Assembly: GCF_017349075.1 (NCBI RefSeq)
Contig: NZ_JAFMOF010000003.1
Coordinates: 1,054,001-1,118,000 of the forward strand
From: Streptomyces triculaminicus
Lineage (GTDB): Bacteria > Actinomycetota > Actinomycetes > Streptomycetales > Streptomycetaceae
Direction: 5' to 3'
DNA: 64,000 nt
How positions within the stretch are numbered: position 1 is the first letter of the stretch; each line of letters starts with the position of its first letter. Below the pieces are notes generated by a model. It searched no databases, was not told the origin of the DNA, and saw only the letters and a program-made list of their open reading frames with translations. Positions 23,776-31,110 of the stretch are shown in pieces. The position numbers and the translations under genes are program-made.

Positions 23776-25209
23776 ATGAGCCAAGCGCACCCCTCTTCGC
23801 GGCACGTGGTGGTCATCGGCGGCGGGATCTCCGGCCTGGCGGCCGCCCACCGGCTGCTGGAGGGCGGCGCCCGCGTGACGCTCCTGGAGGGCTCGGCCCG
23901 CCTCGGCGGCAAGCTGCACTCCGGCGAGATCGCGGGCGTGCCCGTCGACCTGGGGGCCGAGTCGATGCTCGCGCGGCGGCCGGAGGCCGTCGAGCTGGCC
24001 CGCGCGGTCGGCCTCGACGACCGGCTGCAGCCCCCGGCCACCGCCACGGCGAGGATCTGGTCGCGCGGCGGCCTGCGCCCGATGCCCACGGGCCACATGA
24101 TGGGCGTGCCCGGCGACCTCGCCCCCCTGGCCGCGTCCGGGGTGCTCTCCGAGGAGGGCGTCGCCCGCGTCGCCCGGGACGCCGAGCTGCCGCGCACCGA
24201 GGTCGGCGACGACGTCGCCATCGGCGAGTACGTGGCCGGGCGGATGGGCCGCGAGGTCGTCGACCGGCTGGTGGAGCCCCTGCTCGGCGGCGTGTACGCG
24301 GGCGACCCCTACCGGATCTCGATGCGGGCCGCGGTTCCGCAGCTCTTCGAGATCGCCCGCTCCCACCGCTCGCTGATCGAGGGCGTGCGCGAGCTGCAGG
24401 CGCGCGCCGCCGCCCGGCCGGCGGCCGCCGGCCCGGTCTTCATGGGCATCGACGGCGGCATCGGCACGCTGCCGGTCGCGGTCGCGGACGCGGTGCGCGC
24501 GGCCGGCGGGGAGATCCGCACGAACGCCCGCGTCACCGGGCTCGACCGCCGCCCGGACGGCTGGACGGTCGTCCTCGGCGAACGGACGCTGACGGCCGAC
24601 GCCGTCGTCGCGGCCACCCCGGCACCGCACACGGCCCGCCTGCTCGCCCCGCACGCCCCCGCGGCCGCCGCCGGCCTCGCGTCGGTGGAGTACGCCTCCA
24701 TGGCGCTGGTCACCATGGCCTTCCGCCGCCCGGACGTCGAGGGACTGCTGCACGGCAGCGGCTTCCTCGTGCCCCCGGTCGACGGCCGGAAGATCAAGGC
24801 GTCCACCTTCTCCGGCAACAAGTGGGGCTGGAACGCCGCCGGCGACCCGGACCTGTTCGTCCTGCGTACCTCGATCGGGCGGTTCGGCGAGGAGGAGGAC
24901 CTCGGGCGCGAGGACGCCGAGCTGGTCGCGATGTCGCTCAAGGACCTCGGCGACGCCGTGGGGCTCGCGGCGGCGCCCGTGGAGAGCGTCGTCACCCGCT
25001 GGGACGGCGGCCTGCCGCAGTACCCCGTGGGCCACCTCTCCCGTGTCGCCCGCATCCGCGAGGACGTCGCCCGCCTGTCCGGCCTGCGGGTCTGCGGCGC
25101 GGCCTACGACGGCGTGGGCATCCCGGCCTGCGTCTCCAGCGGACGACGGGCCGCCGACGAGCTACTGGTCACCCTGACGCCGGGCGCCGAGGGGCAGGGG
25201 GGAGAATAG
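23776..25209 (+). CDS. hemY: Protoporphyrinogen/coproporphyrinogen III oxidase (HemY/CgoX)
   Basis: A 477-residue FAD enzyme. The dinucleotide motif is VVVIGGGISGLAAAHRL, followed by the GG doublet LGGKLHSG and the C-terminal FAD motif LRVCGAAYDGVGIPAC. In actinobacteria this enzyme oxidises coproporphyrinogen III to coproporphyrin III, before iron insertion. The adjacent hemQ supports that coproporphyrin-dependent reading, so cgoX is an equally valid name. The ATG at 23776 lacks a clear ribosome site; GACAGT 6 bases before it suggests a leaderless start. hemQ follows after 4 bases. Confidence 0.93.
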   Translation: MSQAHPSSRHVVVIGGGISGLAAAHRLLEGGARVTLLEGSARLGGKLHSGEIAGVPVDLGAESMLARRPEAVELARAVGLDDRLQPPATATARIWSRGGLRPMPTGHMMGVPGDLAPLAASGVLSEEGVARVARDAELPRTEVGDDVAIGEYVAGRMGREVVDRLVEPLLGGVYAGDPYRISMRAAVPQLFEIARSHRSLIEGVRELQARAAARPAAAGPVFMGIDGGIGTLPVAVADAVRAAGGEIRTNARVTGLDRRPDGWTVVLGERTLTADAVVAATPAPHTARLLAPHAPAAAAGLASVEYASMALVTMAFRRPDVEGLLHGSGFLVPPVDGRKIKASTFSGNKWGWNAAGDPDLFVLRTSIGRFGEEEDLGREDAELVAMSLKDLGDAVGLAAAPVESVVTRWDGGLPQYPVGHLSRVARIREDVARLSGLRVCGAAYDGVGIPACVSSGRRAADELLVTLTPGAEGQGGE

Positions 25210-25213
25210 GGAC

Positions 25214-25930
25214 ATGACTGACGCCCCTGGGAAGACCCCGAACGCCGGCAAGAAGGCCAAGGACCTCAACGAGGTCATCCGCTACACCCTCTGGTCGGTG
25301 TTCAAGCTGCGCGACGTGCTGCCGCAGGACCGCGCCGGCTGGGCCGACGAGGTCGAGGAGCTCTTCGCCCAGCTCGCCGAGAAGGACGTCACGGTGCGCG
25401 GCACCTACGACCTGTCCGGTCTGCGGGCCGACGCCGACGTGATGATCTGGTGGCACTCCGAGACCGCGGACGCCCTCCAGGACGCGTACAACCTCTTCCG
25501 CCGCACCCGGCTCGGCCGCGCGCTGGAGCCGGTGTGGTCGAACATGGCCCTGCACCGCCCCGCCGAGTTCAACAAGTCGCACATCCCGGCGTTCCTCGCC
25601 GACGAGACGCCGCGCGACTACGTCAGCGTGTACCCCTTCGTGCGCTCGTACGACTGGTACCTGCTGCCCGACGAGGACCGCCGCCGCATGCTCGCCGACC
25701 ACGGCAAGATGGCCCGCGGCTACCCCGACGTCCGGGCCAACACGGTCGCCTCGTTCTCGCTGGGCGACTACGAGTGGATCCTGGCGTTCGAGGCCAACGA
25801 CCTCTACCGCATCGTCGACCTGATGCGCCACCTGCGCGCGTCCGAGGCACGCATGCACGTCCGCGAAGAGGTGCCGTTCTACACGGGCCGTCGCAAGGCC
25901 GTGGCCGAACTGGTGGCGGGGCTGGCCTGA
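25214..25930 (+). CDS. hemQ: Coproheme decarboxylase HemQ (ChdC), chlorite-dismutase family
   Basis: A 238-residue chlorite-dismutase-fold protein lacking the true chlorite dismutase setting. It oxidatively decarboxylates two propionates of coproheme to make haem b, the last step of the Gram-positive pathway. Actinobacterial features are YPFVRSYDWYLLP (carrying the radical-forming tyrosine), DHGKMARGYP and GDYEWILAFEA. It is co-transcribed with hemY (4-base gap) and ends at a strong hairpin. hemE is 6 kb away, separated by the pca insert. Confidence 0.94.
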   Translation: MTDAPGKTPNAGKKAKDLNEVIRYTLWSVFKLRDVLPQDRAGWADEVEELFAQLAEKDVTVRGTYDLSGLRADADVMIWWHSETADALQDAYNLFRRTRLGRALEPVWSNMALHRPAEFNKSHIPAFLADETPRDYVSVYPFVRSYDWYLLPDEDRRRMLADHGKMARGYPDVRANTVASFSLGDYEWILAFEANDLYRIVDLMRHLRASEARMHVREEVPFYTGRRKAVAELVAGLA

Positions 25931-25936
25931 GCCGGA

Positions 25937-25966
25937 CCCGGCGGGGCTCGTCCGAGCCCCGCCGGG
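25937..25966. terminator. Terminator shared by hemQ and the convergent protease gene
   Basis: CCCGGCGGGGCTCG (25937-25950) pairs with CGAGCCCCGCCGGG (25953-25966), a perfect stem. It begins 6 bases after the hemQ stop and ends 6 bases before the convergent stop at 25973. Confidence 0.9.
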
Positions 25967-25972
25967 GGTTCG

Positions 25973-27535
25973 TCACGTCGTCGCGCGCGGCTCCGCGCGC
26001 GGTGCGCAGTACGTGCGCCGCGCCGGGAGCTGGCCGTCGAGCAGGTACTTCTCCAGGTAGCGGTTGACACAGGCGTTGGGGCCGCCGCCGATGCCGTGGG
26101 TGCCGGCGCCGCGCTCGGTGACCAGCGCCGAGCCGCCGAGCCTGCGCTGCAGCTCGAGCGCTCCCTTGTACGGGGTGGCCGCGTCCCGCTCGGCGGCCAG
26201 CAGCAGCACGCCCGGCAGACCGCCCTTCCGGTCGACCCTGACCTCGAGCGGCTTCTGCTGCGGGCCCTTCCAGAACGCGCACGGCAGGTTCATGAAGGCG
26301 TTGCTCCACGTCTCGAACGGGGCCTTGCGGGACAGCCGGTCGTTGTCGTGCTCCCACGTCGGCCAGGAGTGCGGCCAGGCGGTGTCGTTGCACTCCACGA
26401 CGGTGTAGACGGCGTTCTCGTTCTCGGCGGCCCGCGCGCTCTCCGCCCCCGGCGCGGCCAGCGCGATCAGCGGCTTGTCGTCGCCGCGCAGGTACGCCGA
26501 GAGCGCCTGGGCGTCGCGTGCCCAGTGGCTGTCGGCGTAGCCGGACTTGAGGAAGGCCGACTGCAGCTGGCCCGGTCCCACCGTGCCGCCCGCGGGTCGC
26601 TTGGCCAGGCGCTTGCTCGCCTTCTCGTACGAGGCCAGCACCTCCTTGGGGGTGCGTCCCAGGTGGTAGACGGCGTGGTGGTGGCCCACCCAGCGCCGCC
26701 AGTCGGCCCAGCGCCGTTCGAAGGCCTCCGACTGGTCGAGGTTGTTGCCGTACCAGATCTTGCGCGGGTCGGGGTTGACGATGCTGTCGAAGACCATCCG
26801 GCGCACGTGGGTGGGGAACATCTCGGCGTACAGGGCGCCGAAGTAGGTGCCGTACGACGCCCCCATGTAGGTGAGCTTCTTCTCGCCGAGCGCGGCCCGC
26901 AGGACGTCGAGGTCGCGGGCGTTGTTGAGGCTGGTGAAGTGGCGCAGGCCGGCGCCGCCCCGGCGGGCGCAGCCGCGCGCGTAGGCCTCGGCCTTGGCGA
27001 GCTGCCGCTCCTTGTACGCGGCGGAGGGGTGCTGGGGCGCGTCGGTGGGGCCCTTGACGAAGCCGGCCGGGTCGACGCAGGACAGCGGTGCGGAGCGGCC
27101 GACGCCGCGCGGGGCGTAGCCGATCAGGTCGTACGCGTCGGAGATGTCGCGCCACTGCGGCAGGCGGGTGAGCAGGGGGTAGAACATGCCGTTGCCGCCG
27201 GGACCGCCGGGGTTGAAGACGATGGCCCCCTGGCGCTCGTCCTCGTCGCCGGCCGCGCGGGCGCGGCTGACGGTGAGGCGGATGTGTTTGCCGTTGGGGT
27301 GCGCGTAGTCCAGGGGGACGGAGACGGTGCCGCACTCGATGGGTTCGGGCAGCCCCTCGACGGCCGGGCAGTCGCCGAAGTCGATCCCCTTGGCGGCGGC
27401 CCGCGAGGCGGCCAGGGCCACGCCCCGGGCCTCGACGAGGCCGGGGTCCAGGGCGTGGGCCGGGGCGGCCGGGAGGCCGGTGAGCCCGGTGAGGATCAGA
27501 GATCCGAGGGTTCCGTACAGGGCTGCTGATCTCAC
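25973..27535 (-). CDS. Secreted alpha/beta-hydrolase, tripeptidyl aminopeptidase family
   Basis: About 520 residues. A signal peptide ends near APAHA and is followed by an alpha/beta-hydrolase of the Streptomyces tripeptidyl aminopeptidase (S33) type. Features are the oxyanion motif NPGGPGGNG, the nucleophile elbow GASYGTYFG, the acid in AERDAATPY and the histidine in GAGTHGIGG. Three starts are possible: TTG 27559, ATG 27553 and GTG 27535. The GTG gives the cleanest signal peptide (V-RSAALYG) and has AAGGGA upstream, so it is preferred with moderate trust. A perfect palindrome lies directly before it. Likely role: releasing tripeptides from secreted protein substrates. Confidence 0.85.
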   Translation of the reverse strand: MRSAALYGTLGSLILTGLTGLPAAPAHALDPGLVEARGVALAASRAAAKGIDFGDCPAVEGLPEPIECGTVSVPLDYAHPNGKHIRLTVSRARAAGDEDERQGAIVFNPGGPGGNGMFYPLLTRLPQWRDISDAYDLIGYAPRGVGRSAPLSCVDPAGFVKGPTDAPQHPSAAYKERQLAKAEAYARGCARRGGAGLRHFTSLNNARDLDVLRAALGEKKLTYMGASYGTYFGALYAEMFPTHVRRMVFDSIVNPDPRKIWYGNNLDQSEAFERRWADWRRWVGHHHAVYHLGRTPKEVLASYEKASKRLAKRPAGGTVGPGQLQSAFLKSGYADSHWARDAQALSAYLRGDDKPLIALAAPGAESARAAENENAVYTVVECNDTAWPHSWPTWEHDNDRLSRKAPFETWSNAFMNLPCAFWKGPQQKPLEVRVDRKGGLPGVLLLAAERDAATPYKGALELQRRLGGSALVTERGAGTHGIGGGPNACVNRYLEKYLLDGQLPARRTYCAPRAEPRATT

Positions 27536-27536
27536 G

Positions 27537-27548
27537 GGGATATATCCC
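27537..27548. promoter_or_regulatory. 12-base perfect palindrome at the protease gene start
   Basis: GGGATATATCCC lies immediately upstream of the preferred GTG at 27535 and downstream of two alternative starts. It could be an operator, or a small hairpin covering the ribosome site. Low certainty. Confidence 0.4.
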
Positions 27549-27689
27549 TTCATATGCAATACGGCAAAAGGGATAATTCGGAAATGGATCGGCGAAGTAA
27601 AGCACTGGATGCGATGTCGGACGCGAATGCGCCCGAAGAGAGCCCGCTCCCGGTGCCGTTGCCCGTCGCCGACCCCTCCCGTCCGAACG

Positions 27690-28736
27690 TCAGCCGCAGC
27701 GGCGGCCGCTGTTGATGCAGCGCACGGCGGTGTCCATGAGCCGCTCGGGCATCACGTTGGCGAAGTCGGCGTGGTCCGTGACGGGCTTGCGCAGCTGCTC
27801 GGGGAAGCTGTCGACGGCGAACGCCGGCTGCCGGGGCACGCTGTACGTCAGCTCCATCCGCAGCTGCGGCACGGGCCGGAAGCCGCCGGCGCAGCGGCCG
27901 GTCCGCGCGTCCGGGAAGACGATGTGCGCGCGGTGGTCGCCGCTGTCGGTGTTCCGCCCGTCCCAGCAGCTGGGGAAGTCCAGCTGCCGTACGACCTTGC
28001 TGTCACCCGGGCAGAGCGGGTACGCGTCCGTGAGGTGCCGGCCGGCGACGCCGGTGCAGCCCCAGCGGGCCCGGGCGTTGCCGGGGCCGTTCGTGAACGC
28101 CTTGGCGTCGCCGGTGATCACCCGCAGTCCGGGCGGCATGGCACCCACCTTCGCCGCCGGGTTGCCGCGGAAGGTGAGGGAGGCGCTGTCGGGGGTCAGC
28201 ACGCGGCCGGTGTTGCCGTCGCGGCTCTCCTTCTCGCCGCCGTTCTCGTCGCCGTTCTGGCCGGTCAGGCGCAGGACCGGCCAGAAGTAGGCGGACTTGT
28301 CGCCCTGGGCGCAGGTGGTGCCCGCGGCGCGCAGCGAGGCATCGGTGGAGAAGGCGTCGGTGGAGCGGTTCCCGACGTAGTCGTGCAGGTGGTGGGCGCC
28401 GTTGGTGACACCCGGCGTGACGATGAAGTTGTCGGGGTTGCGGTGGCCGTTCTCGTTGCGGCCGCAGCGGGTGGTGAAGGTGCCGGTGGAGGCGGAGGCC
28501 TGGTTCCGGGGCGGCGGCGCGTCGGGGCGGGCGCGGCGGATGTCGGTGAAGTCGGCGGGGGAGGGGCCCGCGTGGTCGTGACTGTCAGTGGGGAATGTCA
28601 CTCTGGGTGACGAGTCGGGGTGGGCGGAGGCGCTGCCGGTCACGGCGGCGAACGTGCCCGCCGAGCCGAGCAGCGCCAGTAAGGCGATGAGGATCAGGTG
28701 CTTGGCGCCGAGGCGGCGCCGGTGACTGACCGGCAT
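27690..28736 (-). CDS. Secreted DUF1996-domain protein
   Basis: A 348-residue exported protein. The signal peptide covers residues 1-39 (hydrophobic core LILIALLALLGSAGTF, cleavage after SASA). The mature domain is DUF1996, common in fungi and actinobacteria and without a proven activity. Visible marks are VTNGAHHLHDYVGN and PSCWDGRNTDSGDHRAH, rich in His and Asp, suggesting metal binding. Six or more cysteines could form disulfides. It starts 6 bases after the natural stop of the DUF4142 gene, so the two form an operon of exported proteins. Confidence 0.85.
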   Translation of the reverse strand: MPVSHRRRLGAKHLILIALLALLGSAGTFAAVTGSASAHPDSSPRVTFPTDSHDHAGPSPADFTDIRRARPDAPPPRNQASASTGTFTTRCGRNENGHRNPDNFIVTPGVTNGAHHLHDYVGNRSTDAFSTDASLRAAGTTCAQGDKSAYFWPVLRLTGQNGDENGGEKESRDGNTGRVLTPDSASLTFRGNPAAKVGAMPPGLRVITGDAKAFTNGPGNARARWGCTGVAGRHLTDAYPLCPGDSKVVRQLDFPSCWDGRNTDSGDHRAHIVFPDARTGRCAGGFRPVPQLRMELTYSVPRQPAFAVDSFPEQLRKPVTDHADFANVMPERLMDTAVRCINSGRRCG

Positions 28737-28742
28737 GAGGGA

Positions 28743-29526
28743 TCAACTCTCTTCGGAGGGGGACGGGGATGAGGGGGACGGGGATGAGAGGGGCGGGGTC
28801 GCGGTCGTGGTCGGGTCCGGGCCGGGGAGGCCGGCTCGGGCGCGTCGTGGGCGTGGGGCGCGGCGGGGCGGGCGGCGGCTCGGCTCCCGAGGCGGGCGGA
28901 GCCGGCCGGGGCGGCCCGGACGCCAGGGCGTCGAAGTCGACCAGTCCGGTGTCCTCGAGCACCTTCATGTGATCGAGGACGGTCGTCGCCGCGTCGTCGG
29001 CCAGCTCGCGCACCGCGGAGTTGCGGGTGCTCGCGCGCACCTGCCCGACGAGCGCGAAGACCTTGCCGTGGGCGAAGCGCAGGATGTTGGCGAACTCCCG
29101 GTCGTACGCCCCGCCGTGCGCGGCGCCGAGCCGGGTCAGCCAGCGGCGCTGCTCGGCGTTGGGCTGGCTGGGCAGCTCGAGGCCGAGCCGCTGCCCCACG
29201 TCGCGCACGTGCTGGTCGAGGGCGGTGTGGCCGTCGACGAGATGCCGGCCGGCCAGCTTGACGGCGGCCGTGGTGCCCCGCTCCAGCGCCTGCTGGCCGG
29301 CGGGGGTCTCCCAGAGTCCGGCCAGTCGGACGCGTTCGACGAAGTCGCGGTCGGTCGCGGACAGCGGGCCGAACCGCGTCGGGACGGAGCCGGCCGTCGG
29401 GTCGGCGGCGGCCGCGCCCGCGGCCGTGCCGGTGCGGTCGGCGTAGGACCAGAGGGGGAAGAGCAGAGCGGCCACGGTCGCGGTGAGGGCGGTGACGATC
29501 AGGCCGGTGCCGGTGAGGGATCGCAT
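28743..29526 (-). CDS. Secreted DUF4142-domain protein with Pro/Thr/Ser tail, likely frameshifted near its 3' end
   Basis: About 260 residues. A signal/anchor segment (residues 8-24) is followed by a DUF4142 helical, ferritin-like domain (ATDRDFVERVRLAGLWE, VDGHTALDQHV, FAHGKVFALVGQV) and a proline-rich tail. The ATG at 29526 has AAGGAGGCCCC upstream. In the sequence as given the frame continues to 28585, overlapping DUF1996 by 151 bases with an unlikely Arg/Pro tail. Skipping one base around 28811-28830 gives a tail PDPTTTATPPLSSPSPS and a stop at 28743, just before DUF1996. That end is used here. Family function is unknown; surface location is inferred. Confidence 0.7.
28758..28787. repeat. 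15-base direct repeat, two copies
   Basis: The unit GGGGGACGGGGATGA occurs at 28758 and 28773, head to tail, in the sequence encoding the DUF4142 tail. Fifteen bases equals five codons, so copy number changes would not alter the frame. Confidence 0.85.
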
Positions 29527-29882
29527 GGGGCCTCCTTGTGCGCGACCGCACGCTAGGGGCCCGGAGCTGATCGGCGAGCGGATTCGGCGGATCCGTGGGC
29601 GGGGGCGGGGCCCCGATTCCCGCGTCGGCCTGCGCGTTCGGGGCGTCCGAGAAAAACCGGAGGGGAATGTGTGCTGCGTCACGGCGCGGGCAAGGCGGCC
29701 CGGGGCGGTGGGGGCGGTTGGTACGTTGTGCGGTTTCGCCCTGGGGGCGCGGGGGCGTGCGCGGGCGGCGCCGGGGTGGCGAGGCCCCGCGGTCGGGGGA
29801 CGCCGCGGGGCCTCACCTCACCCAACGGGTGGTCGATTGGGTTGGTTCCCGTGCTTCTGCGGCAGTATGGCGGGTGGGGGTG
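29527..29882. other. 356-base intergenic region between divergent genes, containing a terminator-like hairpin
   Basis: No convincing coding frame was seen. A perfect 12-base stem, GAGGCCCCGCGG (29781-29792) with CCGCGGGGCCTC (29803-29814), has a 10-base loop. Both neighbouring genes point away from it, so it is not the terminator of either. CAGTAT near 29865 could be a -10 for the NERD gene. Confidence 0.6.
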
Positions 29883-30578
29883 ATGGGCGTGCGTGAACGG
29901 CCGGAAGCGAAGAGGGGCGCGAACGGAAAGCGGTACGACCCTGAAAGGCTCTTTCTGCCCCCCGACGACGATCTCGCCCCGAACAGGCCGGGCGAGACCC
30001 TCCGGGCCCGGCTCGACGCCTCCCGGGCGGGCCGGGTGCGCCTGGCGATCGCCCGGCTCCTCGGGCGCCGGCCCGTGGAGGACTCCTGGCGCCGCGCGCT
30101 GGCCGCCGAACAGCTCGTCGGGGCGGAGCTGGAGGGACTGACACCGGGCGGCTGGGAGGTCGTGCACTCCATCGTGCTGCCCGGCGAGGCCGTCATCTCC
30201 CATCTGCTGATCGGGCCCGGCGGCGTCTTCAGCGTGGCCGCCGAGCGGATCCGCGGGGGCCGGGTCGAGGTGGACGACGCCTCGGTCCTGGTACCGGGGG
30301 AGCGCCACCCGCTGCCGTACGTCCGCCGTGCGCGGCACAGCGCGCGCCGGTCCTCGCTGGTGCTCTCGCGGGGCTGCGGGTTTCCGGTGCGGGTGCTGCC
30401 GGTGCTGGTGCTCGTCGGCGCGGCCGGCGTGGACGGGGCGGACTCGCTGGAGGACGTACGGGTGCTGCGGGAGGAGGAGGTGCCGGGGCTCGGCGAGCTG
30501 GGCGGGGTGCTGCACCCGGACCGGGTGGACCGCATCCACACGGTGGCGCGCAACCGGCGCGTGTGGCTCGGGGCGTGA
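29883..30578 (+). CDS. NERD (nuclease-related) domain protein
   Basis: A 231-residue soluble protein with a NERD domain in its second half, marked by GGWEVVHSIVLPGEAVISHLLIGPGGVFSV and a later VRVLPVLVLVG strand. The domain is related to restriction-endonuclease-like nucleases, but its activity is rarely shown. The N-terminal 75 residues are polar and basic. Starts at GTG 29880 and ATG 29883 are adjacent; ATG is chosen. It converges with the blaI-type gene, 18 bases between stops. Role unknown. Confidence 0.7.
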   Translation: MGVRERPEAKRGANGKRYDPERLFLPPDDDLAPNRPGETLRARLDASRAGRVRLAIARLLGRRPVEDSWRRALAAEQLVGAELEGLTPGGWEVVHSIVLPGEAVISHLLIGPGGVFSVAAERIRGGRVEVDDASVLVPGERHPLPYVRRARHSARRSSLVLSRGCGFPVRVLPVLVLVGAAGVDGADSLEDVRVLREEEVPGLGELGGVLHPDRVDRIHTVARNRRVWLGA

Positions 30579-30596
30579 GGCGCCGGGCGGCGGTGC

Positions 30597-30998
30597 CTAC
30601 CAGGGGCCGGGGACGGCCCCGGTCAGCAGCCGGCGCAGCAGCGCCGCGTCCTCGTCGTTCAGCCCGTCGGCGAAGCGGGTGAGCACGACCTCCCGGTCGG
30701 CGCGGCCGTCGAGGACCTTGTGCATGCGCCGGGCGGCGAGGCCCGCCTCGTCGGTCAGCGGCGCGTAGGCGTAGGCCCGGCCGCGCGGGGTGCGGGTGAG
30801 CACCTCCTTGCCGTGCAGCCGCGACAGGATCGTCACCACCGTGCTGTACGTCAGCTCGCCCGAGAGCGTGGCCTGCACCTCGCGCGGGGTGAGGGGGGCG
30901 CCCGCCCGCTGCAGTGCGGCGAGGACCTCGCCCTCCAGTGCGCCGCTGGCGCGGCGCCTGCCCTGGTGGGGGACGACGGGGGGAGTGGGCGTTGCCAT
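30597..30998 (-). CDS. BlaI/MecI/CopY-family transcriptional repressor
   Basis: A 133-residue winged-helix repressor. The HTH is LTPREVQATL with the recognition-helix region TYSTVVTILSRLHGKEVL, followed by the wing RTPRGRAYAYAP and a C-terminal dimerisation helix pair. BlaI-type repressors are usually inactivated by a BlaR1/MecR1 membrane protease, which is absent here. The ATG at 30998 lies 112 bases from the divergent penicillin-binding protein gene, and the gap contains TACA/TGTA half-sites. Control of itself and of the PBP gene is a reasonable inference. Confidence 0.88.
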   Translation of the reverse strand: MATPTPPVVPHQGRRRASGALEGEVLAALQRAGAPLTPREVQATLSGELTYSTVVTILSRLHGKEVLTRTPRGRAYAYAPLTDEAGLAARRMHKVLDGRADREVVLTRFADGLNDEDAALLRRLLTGAVPGPW

Positions 30999-31036
30999 GT
31001 CTGGTCGGAGATCCTTCTGTCAGTCTTCCGCTTGCC

Positions 31037-31104
31037 TCTACAGGAGTGTAAAGGCTTCCTAAGGTGTAGAGAGAACCCTGGGTAATCTGACTGAGTATCA
31101 GATT
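31037..31104. promoter_or_regulatory. Operator region between the BlaI-type gene and the PBP gene
   Basis: Two kinds of dyad are present. TACA-GGAG-TGTA (31039-31050), within TCTACA, faces TGTAGA at 31065-31070; TACA/TGTA half-sites are known for BlaI-type repressors. A separate 7-base perfect dyad AATCTGA (31084-31090) / TCAGATT (31098-31104) with a 7-base spacer ends 6 bases before the PBP start. On the minus strand TACACT (31050-31045) could be the repressor gene's -10, overlapping the first dyad. Confidence 0.6.
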
Positions 31105-31110
31105 CCGGTT

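Noticed and set aside
22233..25217. 994-codon + strand frame that reaches into hemY
   Set aside because: Covers pcaF in antisense and hemY in the wrong frame; the real hemY starts at 23776.
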